Origin: Chromatiales bacterium
Lineage (GTDB): Bacteria > Pseudomonadota > Gammaproteobacteria > Chromatiales > Chromatiaceae
NCBI GenBank assembly: GCA_022360595.1
Contig: JAKSCN010000617.1
Span: 1 to 36,272, forward strand
Length of the DNA: 36,272 nucleotides
Direction of reading: 5' to 3'
Under the pieces are notes generated by a model. The model saw only the letters and a program-made list of their open reading frames with translations. It was not told the origin of the DNA and did not search any database. This document shows positions 7,958-15,591 of this stretch, one piece after another (within the stretch, counting starts at the first letter, position 1; each line of letters opens with the position of its first letter). The translations under genes were made by a program, and so were the position numbers.

Positions 7958-7958
7958 A
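7935..7958. repeat. Perfect inverted repeat TTTATCGAC-N6-GTCGATAAA
   Basis: Nine-base arms match exactly around a 6-nt centre. It sits in the 93-bp gap between the divergent pentapeptide-repeat gene and the fliK-like gene. It is symmetrical to both promoters and has no T-tract, which favours an operator over a terminator. Confidence 0.6.
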
Positions 7959-7999
7959 CTATAGGAATTTCCCAACTACTACGGCTTTAAACACTATCC

Positions 8000-9562
8000 A
8001 TGCAAATTTCAGACCTGGTCGCTATTAAGCCGACACCACAGCTCTCTGCAGAGGAACTCAAGACTCAGGTGCTGGCCAACCTCCGGGCCGGACAGGTCTT
8101 GATAGCAAAGGTCGAAGCCGCAACAATCAACAACCAGGCGACACTACGTATCGGCACCAACCAGGTCACGGTAAAAACCACACTCCCGCTCAACTCAGGG
8201 GAGAACCTAACCTTGAATGTCGTCAAAACGGGAGAGCAACCGGAGTTTCAACGCGTCCGCCCAGATGATGCAGAGAGGATCAAAGCCAATGCCCTGCGAG
8301 ACATCCTGCCCAAGCAGGCTCCGGTAGCAAAACTCATAGGCAAACTGAACGCCCTGATTAACACCCCGCCGGGAGGCGGCAACACCAAGTTGCCGGTATT
8401 GCCAACAGCGCTGCAAACCACATTAACGGCACAACCCAAACTCGATGGCGCACCACAGAGCAACACGCCTCTGCCAATCAACCAAAAGCCGCCGATTGCC
8501 ATTAACATAGGGCCACCCACCCCGGCACAGTTGAAACCGCTGATAAACCTGCTTACCACAAGCAAGCCTATTCAGCCGCCTTCAGCACCGCCGCGTTTTG
8601 ACCTACAGGCCCTTACCGCTGCGTTACAAGCAACCGACAAGCCGCTTATCAACCAGGCCGCTATCACGAAAAGTGCAATACTGCTCTCTACACAACCACC
8701 AGCCCCTGCAATGCCACTCACGCTCACCAGCCAGTCACAAAGTGCAACACTACTACCGGCAAGCGTCGCCAACCCACTGCCCAGCACAGCAATGCCTCAA
8801 CAGACAGAGCTGGCGATAACAAAAAGCCCGTTTGAGACCCATGTGATCAATGAGATAAAAACAGTGCTCAGCCAGATCACCCTCGATGAAAAAGGAATCT
8901 CCCCAGAGCGGCTGCGTCAAACCCTGGAGCTATCGGGACTGTTTTTAGAAAGTAAACTGGCGCTTGGTACGCCACCAACAACCGACCTCAAATCAAGCCT
9001 GCTGCGCCTACTCTTCTCAATAAAAAATCCAGCATCGGCAACCACCACGCAAGCAGCGCAAGCTCAGGCACATGCAGCGATGGGCGCACCCAAAGGGCTG
9101 GCCACCGAACTGATCAATCAACTGGAGGGTGCCTTAGCGCGGGTCAGCATGAACCAACTGGCATCGGTACCCAGTGAAGCCGAAAACCGCCAAGTATGGC
9201 AGTACGAAATCCCGCTTCAGCATCGGGAAGAGACCTCCAGCATCATGGTGAGAATCGAACGCGAGGCAAAACCGGGCACGCCGCCCGAACACGCGGCCTG
9301 GAAGGTTGACCTCAACTTCAATCTGGAGCCCATCGGCCCCATGCACGTGAAACTCGGGCTATTGCAGGATGAAATCAGCAGCCACTTTATTGCCGAACGC
9401 AAGCAGAGCAGCAAGCTGATCGAACTGGCCCTGCCAAAACTCGATGCCGCCTTTGTTCGAGCGGGCCTGCGGGTAAAAAAATTGAGCGTACGCCAGGGCA
9501 ACGCCACACCTCCCACCTTAACCCCCAACATCGCCCACCGAATCGTGGATGAAAAGGCATGA
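8000..9562 (+). CDS. fliK: Flagellar hook-length control protein, FliK-like
   Basis: 520 residues. Residues ~1-90 are a small, mostly beta N-terminal part. Residues ~95-290 are low-complexity and rich in Pro, Gln, Thr and Ala, as in the disordered ruler region of FliK proteins. Residues ~390-505 match the FliK C-terminal (Flg_hook) domain: a W-Q-Y-E-I-P-L start, a charged hydrophobic core, LEPIGPMHVKL and the final AGLRVKKLSV block. FliK is exported, measures hook length and makes FlhB switch export from rod/hook to filament substrates. No good ribosome binding site precedes the ATG at 8000. The stop overlaps the flhB-fragment gene by 4 nt (ATGA), which fits a joint role. The gene is far from the main flagellar block and on the opposite strand, so it may be a second FliK-type protein and not the only one. 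Confidence 0.8.
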   Translation: MQISDLVAIKPTPQLSAEELKTQVLANLRAGQVLIAKVEAATINNQATLRIGTNQVTVKTTLPLNSGENLTLNVVKTGEQPEFQRVRPDDAERIKANALRDILPKQAPVAKLIGKLNALINTPPGGGNTKLPVLPTALQTTLTAQPKLDGAPQSNTPLPINQKPPIAINIGPPTPAQLKPLINLLTTSKPIQPPSAPPRFDLQALTAALQATDKPLINQAAITKSAILLSTQPPAPAMPLTLTSQSQSATLLPASVANPLPSTAMPQQTELAITKSPFETHVINEIKTVLSQITLDEKGISPERLRQTLELSGLFLESKLALGTPPTTDLKSSLLRLLFSIKNPASATTTQAAQAQAHAAMGAPKGLATELINQLEGALARVSMNQLASVPSEAENRQVWQYEIPLQHREETSSIMVRIEREAKPGTPPEHAAWKVDLNFNLEPIGPMHVKLGLLQDEISSHFIAERKQSSKLIELALPKLDAAFVRAGLRVKKLSVRQGNATPPTLTPNIAHRIVDEKA

Positions 9563-9846
9563 GTGAAACCTACACCCAAACCCCAGATGTGGCCGTCGCC
9601 CTACTCTACGATGGAGAGAACGCTCCACGCATAACGGCAAAAGGTAAAGGCGCCATCGCCGAGCAGATATTTGCACTGGCCGAGAAGCACAACATCCCCT
9701 TAGAGAACGACCCGGAACTGGCGGCAATTCTGGCGCAAATCCCATTGGGTGATGAGATTCCAGAGAACCTCTACCGCGCCATTGCCGAGGTCATCGCTTT
9801 CGCTTACATGATCTCCGGTAAAACACCACCTGGTTATAAACGTTAA
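9559..9846 (+). CDS. FlhB C-terminal-domain protein (FlhX/FhlB type)
   Basis: 95 residues equal to only the cytoplasmic C-terminal domain of the flagellar export switch protein FlhB, without its membrane segments. The match runs from VAVALLYDGENAPRITAKGKGAIAEQI through AEKHNIPLENDPELAAILAQIPLGDEIPENLYRAIAEVIAFAY. In full FlhB, the Asn-Pro-Thr-His autocleavage site lies just before the VAVAL strand. Here that site is absent, so the protein resembles the fragment left after cleavage. It overlaps the fliK-like stop by 4 nt, and FliK acts on FlhB to switch export specificity, so a modulating role in the switch is likely. Such stand-alone copies are known in several bacteria and can partly replace the FlhB domain. 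Confidence 0.85.
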   Translation: MSETYTQTPDVAVALLYDGENAPRITAKGKGAIAEQIFALAEKHNIPLENDPELAAILAQIPLGDEIPENLYRAIAEVIAFAYMISGKTPPGYKR

Positions 9847-10039
9847 AACACACTTCTCCATTCCTTCATTGCTGTTTCTCTGATAATCTCCGTGCATCCA
9901 TGGAATATTTACCTCGGCAGGAGGCCCATCACCGCCCTTTCTCCCCAAGACAATAAACCCAGTCAATTAACGGCACTTGTATGGACACAACTAGCAAATT
10001 ATTCCTATATCTAGATTAGCAATAAAATGGGGGTTTAAG

Positions 10040-10555
10040 ATGGAATTACCTGATACTTTTGCAGCCATAGACATTGAAACGACTGGTTTGGGCAACTGGG
10101 ATAGGATCATTGAAGTAGCCGTTGTCAAATGTCATTGTCGAAAAGTGATAAAAAAATATCACACTCTTGTATATACAGAAAAAAAGATCAGTGAGAAGGC
10201 TAGAGAGGTAAATGGAATATCACAGGGAATGCTTGAAGATAAACCACAGATATGGGAAGCGCTCATCACAGTCAAGAAAATTGTCGGTAATACTCCTCTA
10301 ATAGCTCACAATGCTATCTTTGATAAAAAATTTATAACCCGAGCGGCAAAAGGATGCAGGATACCATTTGAGAATAATTGGATTGATACTGTTCCAATTG
10401 CAAGAAAACTTTTACCCGGCCTGGAATCATATAAACTCGAGGTAATTGCAAATGCCCTTTGTCTCGAAGGGCATTATCACAGAGCGCTTGATGATGCAAT
10501 GATGACTGCAAAAATATATATGGATTTTCTGGAAATGGCAGATGAAGAATTCTAA
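10040..10555 (+). CDS. DEDDh 3'-5' exonuclease (DnaQ/RNase T-like)
   Basis: 171 residues, just one exonuclease domain. The DEDDh motifs are intact: D11 and E13 in AIDIETTG, D95 in HNAIFD, and H147 with D152 in HRALDDA. These residues bind two metal ions and remove nucleotides from 3' ends. The domain resembles DNA polymerase III epsilon, but the polymerase-binding tail of DnaQ is missing. The natural substrate cannot be told. Base and codon use differ clearly from the neighbours: the gene and its upstream sequence are AT-rich (many AAA, ATA, TAT codons), which suggests acquisition by transfer. A G-rich run (GGGGG) ends 6 nt before the ATG. It is followed convergently by sixA. Confidence 0.88.
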   Translation: MELPDTFAAIDIETTGLGNWDRIIEVAVVKCHCRKVIKKYHTLVYTEKKISEKAREVNGISQGMLEDKPQIWEALITVKKIVGNTPLIAHNAIFDKKFITRAAKGCRIPFENNWIDTVPIARKLLPGLESYKLEVIANALCLEGHYHRALDDAMMTAKIYMDFLEMADEEF

Positions 10556-10587
10556 TAAACTGATTTAGCTTTAACACCACAACTACA

Positions 10588-11055
10588 TCAATCAGTAAGC
10601 AGCTCAGGCTTCACTATCCAGTTGACGCCCCAGTTACCCAATTCATCCCTCTCTACACAGGCGATGGTTCCTGGTGTGAAATTTACCAACGGAGTTTCAA
10701 CCCGGGATACCACCAGAGATGAGACTAACTGACTAAGAAACGGTAGATGCCCAACTATCAAGGTTTCATAAGAGAGATCGGTGACGATTTCAATGATGGG
10801 TTCGATGGAGTCGTTCGGGTTAAGTCCGAGTAGTTCAGTAGGCTGGCTCTGCTTCATAATAGCCTCCGCCATAATCTCGCCTGTCTGTCGCGCCCGGGTT
10901 TTACCGCTGTGAAACAGATAATCCACTCGTACGCCGGCCTGCTGGGTAAACGCTGCAATGAGCTTGACATCCCCCTTACCGTGCTCACTTAAAGGGCGAT
11001 CGGGATCCTCACTCTTATCCACTGCCAATCCGTGCTGCATGAGATAGAGTTTCAT
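10588..11055 (-). CDS. sixA: Phosphohistidine phosphatase SixA
   Basis: 155 residues from the second of two adjacent ATGs, chosen because GGAGG lies 6 nt before it (only 3 nt before the first, at 11058). This is the size of SixA, a small branch of the histidine phosphatase superfamily. The catalytic histidine is in LYLMQHGLA (H8); the usual arginine of the RHG triad is replaced by glutamine, which is frequent in SixA. SGKTRARQTGEI is the second arginine-bearing motif, and VGHLPFLSQLVSSL carries the second catalytic histidine. In E. coli SixA acts on phosphohistidine in the ArcB HPt domain and the nitrogen phosphotransferase system. Its partner here is unknown. The gene is flanked by the exonuclease and the Mut7-C protein and shows no operon link. 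Confidence 0.9.
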   Translation of the reverse strand: MKLYLMQHGLAVDKSEDPDRPLSEHGKGDVKLIAAFTQQAGVRVDYLFHSGKTRARQTGEIMAEAIMKQSQPTELLGLNPNDSIEPIIEIVTDLSYETLIVGHLPFLSQLVSSLVVSRVETPLVNFTPGTIACVERDELGNWGVNWIVKPELLTD

Positions 11056-11236
11056 CATTCACCTCCATTTATTAATAGTTTCTCCAGTTTCCATTTATCC
11101 ACCAAAATTTGCATGACTGGTAGAACTACATATAGACCAACTCAGAAAAGTTGTCTTTTTCCACTGCGAAAAATGGCGACCGGTTCATTATCTTGTGCTA
11201 GTTGTTAAGTATATATTTCATTCAGTAGGTGGTTAT

Positions 11237-12004
11237 TTGAAACAGATTGATCCCCACCCCATCGTCAAGCACCAGGCTGAGTTTCGCTTCTACCAGGAGC
11301 TGAATGACTTCCTGCCTGCCGATTTGAGGAAGAGAAGCTTTATCCATGAATTTATTGGTCAACCCGCCATCAAAGACACCATTGAAGCCATCGGTATACC
11401 TCACACAGAGATCGATCTGATCCTGGTTGAGGGTACTTCTGTAGGCTTCAATCACAGGATATATGGTGGGGAACGTATTGCTGTCTACCCAATGTTTGAA
11501 AGCCTGGACATCTCGCCATTGATACGCCTGCGCCCTAAACCCTTGAGAGTTCCCCGCTTTATTGCCGATGTGAACTTGGGGCGATTGGCCAACTATCTGC
11601 GCATACTGGGCTTCGACACCTATTACGAAAACCGGCAGGATGATCATGAAATCGTCGAGCGCTCAGTATCCGAACAACGCATCATTCTTACCCGTGATCT
11701 TGGCGTGCTGAAGCACGGCCAAGTGACCCACGGCTACTGGGTACGTAACAGACAACCACTCAAGCAGGTGGAAGAGGTTCTCCGAGCACTGCAACTTGAA
11801 AAAAGCGTGCGCCCCTTTTCCCGTTGCTCGGCATGCAACGGCGGGCTGCGCCACGCAACCCCTGCGGAGCTTCAAGAGGAACTACCGGAATTTGCCCGGG
11901 ATAGCTACGATACCTTTTTTGTGTGTCGATCTTGCGCCAAGATTTACTGGAGAGGATCGCACTATGATCGACTCTGTGAGTGGATTGACAGGTTAATGAG
12001 TTGA
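11237..12004 (+). CDS. Mut7-C RNase domain protein with N-terminal ubiquitin-like domain
   Basis: 255 residues from a TTG start with AGGTGG 4 nt upstream. A GTG 14 codons upstream (11195) has no ribosome binding site, and the family normally begins close to AEFRFYQELNDFLP, so TTG is preferred. Residues ~13-95 match the ubiquitin/ThiS-like Mut7-C N-domain (AEFRFYQELNDFLP...VGFNHRIYGGERIAVYPMFE). Residues ~105-250 are the Mut7-C PIN-like RNase domain: FIADVNLGRLANYLRILGFDT with D111, ILTRDLGVL with D153, then a zinc ribbon with C197/C200 and C230/C233. The family is named after the C-terminal domain of nematode Mut-7. Bacterial members are predicted RNases, possibly linked to a ubiquitin-like or sulfur-carrier process, but the substrate is not established. 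Confidence 0.88.
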   Translation: MKQIDPHPIVKHQAEFRFYQELNDFLPADLRKRSFIHEFIGQPAIKDTIEAIGIPHTEIDLILVEGTSVGFNHRIYGGERIAVYPMFESLDISPLIRLRPKPLRVPRFIADVNLGRLANYLRILGFDTYYENRQDDHEIVERSVSEQRIILTRDLGVLKHGQVTHGYWVRNRQPLKQVEEVLRALQLEKSVRPFSRCSACNGGLRHATPAELQEELPEFARDSYDTFFVCRSCAKIYWRGSHYDRLCEWIDRLMS

Positions 12005-12022
12005 GACCGATTCGATGAATAA

Positions 12023-12460
12023 CTAGCTCCTGCCTCTCCCTCGTTGGTTCCGGTCGTCCGTCTCTTTTTGATCTTTCTTTTCACTGGCTCTATTTTCAGC
12101 CGTAGTATAGCGGTCCATCACTTTGTTGAGCACCTTGGTTCTAACATGTTTATGCTGCCACTGCTCTTTTTTGGTGCTGCAATCGCTTTTGCTGGCAAGT
12201 ACGATCTTCTCCTGCTCCGCAATGGCCAGCTCCAGTTTGCTGATAAAGGCACGATACTCCAGTAGCTGGGAGGCAGACATACCCTGACGCGCACTGCTTT
12301 CAAACTGTTCCAGGTACTCACGGTGGTAGCGTTTAAGCTCTTCGAGTTTGGACTCCTGATCACGCACATTGCGTTGGGAGTTCCCCAGCTCTTTAGCGGC
12401 ATTCTGCTCACGAGATTTGGCCACACGCTGTACCGGCTTAAAACGTTTTGATGGCGCCAT
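12023..12460 (-). CDS. fliJ: Flagellar export chaperone FliJ
   Basis: 145 residues, almost entirely charged and predicted coiled coil, the size and character of FliJ. It opens with MAPSKRFKPVQRVAKSREQNAAKELG, typical of the family, and ends in a basic tail (RNQRGRGRS). FliJ sits in the centre of the FliI hexamer, activates its ATPase and links it to the export gate FlhA. AGGATAG precedes the ATG by about 6 nt. It is the last gene of the fliE-fliJ unit, 62 nt after fliI, and converges on the Mut7-C gene with only 18 nt between them. Sequence conservation in FliJ is low, so position after fliI is a large part of the call. Confidence 0.88.
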   Translation of the reverse strand: MAPSKRFKPVQRVAKSREQNAAKELGNSQRNVRDQESKLEELKRYHREYLEQFESSARQGMSASQLLEYRAFISKLELAIAEQEKIVLASKSDCSTKKEQWQHKHVRTKVLNKVMDRYTTAENRASEKKDQKETDDRNQRGRGRS

Positions 12461-12503
12461 GTATTACTATCCTATGGTTACTGCTTTTATAAAAATGGTC
12501 TAC

Positions 12504-12517
12504 TAGGGCCTGTTAAA
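12504..12517 (+). repeat. Gene-end motif copy 2 (TAGGGCCTGTTAAA)
   Basis: Lies in the fliI-fliJ gap, a few nt beyond the fliI stop. On the fliI strand it reads TTTAACAGGCCCTA. It equals the half-site of the palindrome at 25447-25468 except for the last base. Confidence 0.45.
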
Positions 12518-12522
12518 GTTTT

Positions 12523-13893
12523 TTAGACCGTTTCGATCTCTTCTTGCGGATTAAACATACCAATGAGATGACCGATACTCTCCTCCAGCGAAACGGGGGT
12601 ATTCATCCCTTGGCGCAGAAACTCTTCCAATACAGGAATCGCTTCTATCGCGGCGTCAATGCGTTCATCAGAGCCACGCTCATACGCGCCCACACTGATC
12701 AGGTCCTGGTTCTGACGATAAATGGAGTAGAGCTGTTTGAAACCGCGTGCCGCTTCAACATGCTGTGCACTGGCGATGCCGCTCATGGCGCGGCTGATCG
12801 ACGCTTCTATATCAATGGCCGGATAGTGGCCACTATCGGCCAACTGCCGGGATAGCACGATATGGCCATCCAGAATGGCTCGCGCCGCATCCGCGATGGG
12901 GTCATTCTGATCATCCCCTTCGGTGAGCACGGTATAGAAGGCAGTGATCGAGCCGCCTCCCTTATCGCCGTTGCCGGCACGCTCCACCAGTTGTGGCAGT
13001 TTGGCAAAAACCGAGGGGGGATAGCCCTTGGTCGCAGGGGGTTCATGAATCGCCAGGGCAATCTCACGTTGCGCTTGCGAATAGCGTGTCAGAGAGTCCA
13101 TCAACAGCAGGACCTGTTTGCCTTGATCGCGGAAATGCTCGGCAATACTGGTGGCCAGCATTGCACCGTGCATACGGCGTAGCGGCGGATTGTCGGCGGG
13201 AACAGCAACGACCACCGCGCGGGCCATCCCCTCTTCCCCGAGAATGTTTTCAACAAACTCTTTTACCTCACGGCCACGTTCACCAATCAGCGCCACAACC
13301 GTGATATCGGCATTGGTGTATTTGGTCATCATGCCGAGCAACACACTCTTGCCCACACCTGAGCCAGCAAACAGCCCCAGTCGTTGGCCGCGTCCCACAC
13401 TAAGTAATGCATTGATTGCCCGAACGCCCACATCCAAGGGCTCCTCAATCGGTGTGCGTGACAGCGGATTGAACGTTTCACCGGTGAGCGAGCGGCGCTC
13501 TGAAGAGAGAATCGGACCTTTACCGTCCAACGGCTTACCAGCACCATCAATGACACGTCCCAACAGGTGATCGCCTACGGTTGCCTCACACACTTTGCCG
13601 GTGGGTACAACCCGCGCGTCCTGTTCCAGGCCACGGATATCGCCGGTGGGCATCAGATAGAGGCTTTCGCCAGAGAAGCCCACCACTTCGGCTTCTATTT
13701 TGTCACCGTTACTGCTGATCACGTCGCACTGACCGCCAATGGCGGCGCGACAGCCGATTGCTTCAAGTGTCAAGCCCACCATGCGGGTCAAACGCCCTTC
13801 CACCACCAGGCCACGGGTATCACCCAGCCGTTGATAACACTGTTCGATACGCTCTTTCCAAATAGCGTTCCGGTTGGCCTGGACCTGCGCCAT
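12523..13893 (-). CDS. fliI: Flagellum-specific ATPase FliI
   Basis: 456 residues from the ATG at 13893 (MAQVQANRNAIW), the usual FliI length. The frame is open for 24 more codons upstream, but those overlap fliH and have no family match. Walker A is FAGSGVGKS (GSGVGKS at ~177-183), Walker B lies in QVLLLMDSLTRYSQAQREIALAIHEPPATKGYPPSVF, the type III secretion ATPase signature region. FliI forms a hexamer at the cytoplasmic face of the basal body, regulated by FliH and FliJ, and couples ATP hydrolysis to substrate unfolding and export. The start is 1 nt after the fliH stop, so translation is coupled. The stop is followed by an A-rich stretch and one copy of the recurring gene-end motif. Confidence 0.95.
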   Translation of the reverse strand: MAQVQANRNAIWKERIEQCYQRLGDTRGLVVEGRLTRMVGLTLEAIGCRAAIGGQCDVISSNGDKIEAEVVGFSGESLYLMPTGDIRGLEQDARVVPTGKVCEATVGDHLLGRVIDGAGKPLDGKGPILSSERRSLTGETFNPLSRTPIEEPLDVGVRAINALLSVGRGQRLGLFAGSGVGKSVLLGMMTKYTNADITVVALIGERGREVKEFVENILGEEGMARAVVVAVPADNPPLRRMHGAMLATSIAEHFRDQGKQVLLLMDSLTRYSQAQREIALAIHEPPATKGYPPSVFAKLPQLVERAGNGDKGGGSITAFYTVLTEGDDQNDPIADAARAILDGHIVLSRQLADSGHYPAIDIEASISRAMSGIASAQHVEAARGFKQLYSIYRQNQDLISVGAYERGSDERIDAAIEAIPVLEEFLRQGMNTPVSLEESIGHLIGMFNPQEEIETV

Positions 13894-13894
13894 A

Positions 13895-14587
13895 TCAGCT
13901 ACCACCCTGCTCTGTTTGGTCTGACCCGGCCTCTGTTTCACGCTCATCACCCAACAGAGGAGCAATCAAGGCGGCCAGTCGTGATTCGAGGGTGGCATCA
14001 ACTTGTGAAGTTTCCGTGACCACACGGCAGCCACCACGCGCTAACACTGGGTCTTCAATGATCTCCCAGCCCATCTCATTCTCGGTCATCTCATAGACTT
14101 TACGCACCATAACCGCATCTTCCGGATGGAGCACAACACGAACATTGCGCGAAGCGATGGGGAGAATGGAGAGTGCCTCGCGCACCACGCCAATGATTTG
14201 GCCGGGATCGATTTTCATTTCACGGCGCACCAGTTGGCGCACCATTGAGATCACCAGATCAACGAGAGACTGCTCAACCTGATCATCAAGAATTTTCAGT
14301 GGAGATTCCAAGGTCTGCATCAGTTGATCAAACTGATTGGTCAACGCTTGAGCATCACCGCGCGCTTGCTCTAAGCCCTCTTTGTGGCCGAAGTCAAAGC
14401 CTTCTGCTTTCCCCTGTTCAAAGCCTTCGTCATACGCCTCTTTTTGCAGCTCTTCCAACTGTTCAGCGGTCAAGGGAGCTGTTTCATTGACATCGACATC
14501 CTGCTCGCCTCCCATAACGCTTGGGGGCATCCAGCTCTCGATGTTGTCATCGTCACCCGGTATGAATTTAGACGAACTCATCGCCAC
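13895..14587 (-). CDS. fliH: Flagellar assembly protein FliH
   Basis: 230 residues from GTG at 14587 (AGGAGG 5 nt upstream), or 228 from ATG at 14581; spacing favours GTG. FliH holds the FliI ATPase in check and tethers it to the C ring. The N-terminal part is acidic and disordered. A run of GxxxG-type repeats typical of FliH lies at ~55-77 (EGFEQGKAEGFDFGHKEGL). The C-terminal half matches the FliH/HrpE domain (VDLVISMVRQLVRREMKIDP, VRVVLHPEDAVMV, ILARGGCRV-type end seen as PVLARGGCRVVTE). It overlaps the end of fliG by about 20 nt and stops 1 nt before fliI. Confidence 0.93.
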   Translation of the reverse strand: MAMSSSKFIPGDDDNIESWMPPSVMGGEQDVDVNETAPLTAEQLEELQKEAYDEGFEQGKAEGFDFGHKEGLEQARGDAQALTNQFDQLMQTLESPLKILDDQVEQSLVDLVISMVRQLVRREMKIDPGQIIGVVREALSILPIASRNVRVVLHPEDAVMVRKVYEMTENEMGWEIIEDPVLARGGCRVVTETSQVDATLESRLAALIAPLLGDERETEAGSDQTEQGGS

Positions 14588-15587
14588 CCGCGCCTCCTAA
14601 CATGATCTCACCCGCATCGGCCAGACGGCGAGTGACACTGAGAATCTCTTTCTGTGCCGCTTCAACATCGCTGAGACGCGCCGGCGGCGCCGCCTCAAGA
14701 TCGTCACGCAGCATCTCTGCCGCACGCTTCGACATGTTTTTGAAGATCTTCTCTTTCAGTGCCTCATCCGCCCCACGCAAGGCAAGCAGCAGTTGATCGG
14801 ATGCCACTTCACGCAGCAGAGTCTGGATGCCACGGTCATCGATATCGATGAGATTGTCAAAGACAAACATATTGTCTTGAATCTCTTGAGCCAGATCCTG
14901 GTCGGTGGTAGTGATCTGCTCCATGATGCTGCTCTCAATGGCGCCATCGACCAGGTTGAGAATATCAGAGGCGGTTTTGATCCCACCCAGGCTGGAGGAT
15001 TTGACGTTGTTGGCCCCGGTAAACTGCTTCTCAAGAATCTCATCCAGCTCTTTCAAAGCTGCCGGTTGAATACCATCCAGGGTGGCGATACGCATCACGA
15101 TATCGGGTCGCGCACGTTCAGGAAATTCGGAAAGCACGGCAGCCGCCTGATCGGAGTCGAGAAACGACAACACAATAGCGATAATCTGCGGATGTTCGAG
15201 ACGTATCAGCTCTGCGATGGAGCGCGGGTCCATCCACTTTAGCTGCTCCAGCCCCTTACTGTTGCGACCGAGCAGAATACGGTCGATCACCCCACCCGCT
15301 TTATCCGCTCCCAGGGCGGAGGTGAGTACGTTGCGGATATACTCATCGGAGTCCAGGCCCAGAGCGGTCTGGTCTCTCAAGGTCTTCACGAACGAGCGCA
15401 TCACCAACTCCATCTGAGTGGTGGTGACATTGGTCATCCCGGCCATCGCCAACCCCAACTCTTGCACCTCTTTAGGCCCCATGTGGGAGAGAATGGTGGC
15501 AGCATCGGTTTCCCCCAACGCCAGCATCAGAATAGCGGCACGCTCAATCCCGTTAATGTTTTTTAAATCGTCGTTCTCTTCAGACAT
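14568..15587 (-). CDS. fliG: Flagellar motor switch protein FliG
   Basis: 339 residues, the normal FliG length. The N-domain (GIERAAILMLALGETDAATILSHMGPKEVQELG) binds FliF, and the middle domain carries LIRLEHPQIIAIVLSFLDSDQAAAVLSEFP with the conserved EHPQ motif that contacts FliM. The C-domain is MFVFDNLIDIDDRGIQTLLREV and LLLALRGADEALKEKIFKNMSKRAAEMLRDDLEAAPP, which includes the charged ridge (R, D, D, E) that interacts with the MotA stator. FliG forms the rotor ring that generates torque and sets rotation direction. It starts 4 nt after the fliF stop and overlaps fliH at its end, so it is in the middle of a tightly packed operon. Confidence 0.97.
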   Translation of the reverse strand: MSEENDDLKNINGIERAAILMLALGETDAATILSHMGPKEVQELGLAMAGMTNVTTTQMELVMRSFVKTLRDQTALGLDSDEYIRNVLTSALGADKAGGVIDRILLGRNSKGLEQLKWMDPRSIAELIRLEHPQIIAIVLSFLDSDQAAAVLSEFPERARPDIVMRIATLDGIQPAALKELDEILEKQFTGANNVKSSSLGGIKTASDILNLVDGAIESSIMEQITTTDQDLAQEIQDNMFVFDNLIDIDDRGIQTLLREVASDQLLLALRGADEALKEKIFKNMSKRAAEMLRDDLEAAPPARLSDVEAAQKEILSVTRRLADAGEIMLGGAGGDEFV

Positions 15588-15591
15588 CTAT

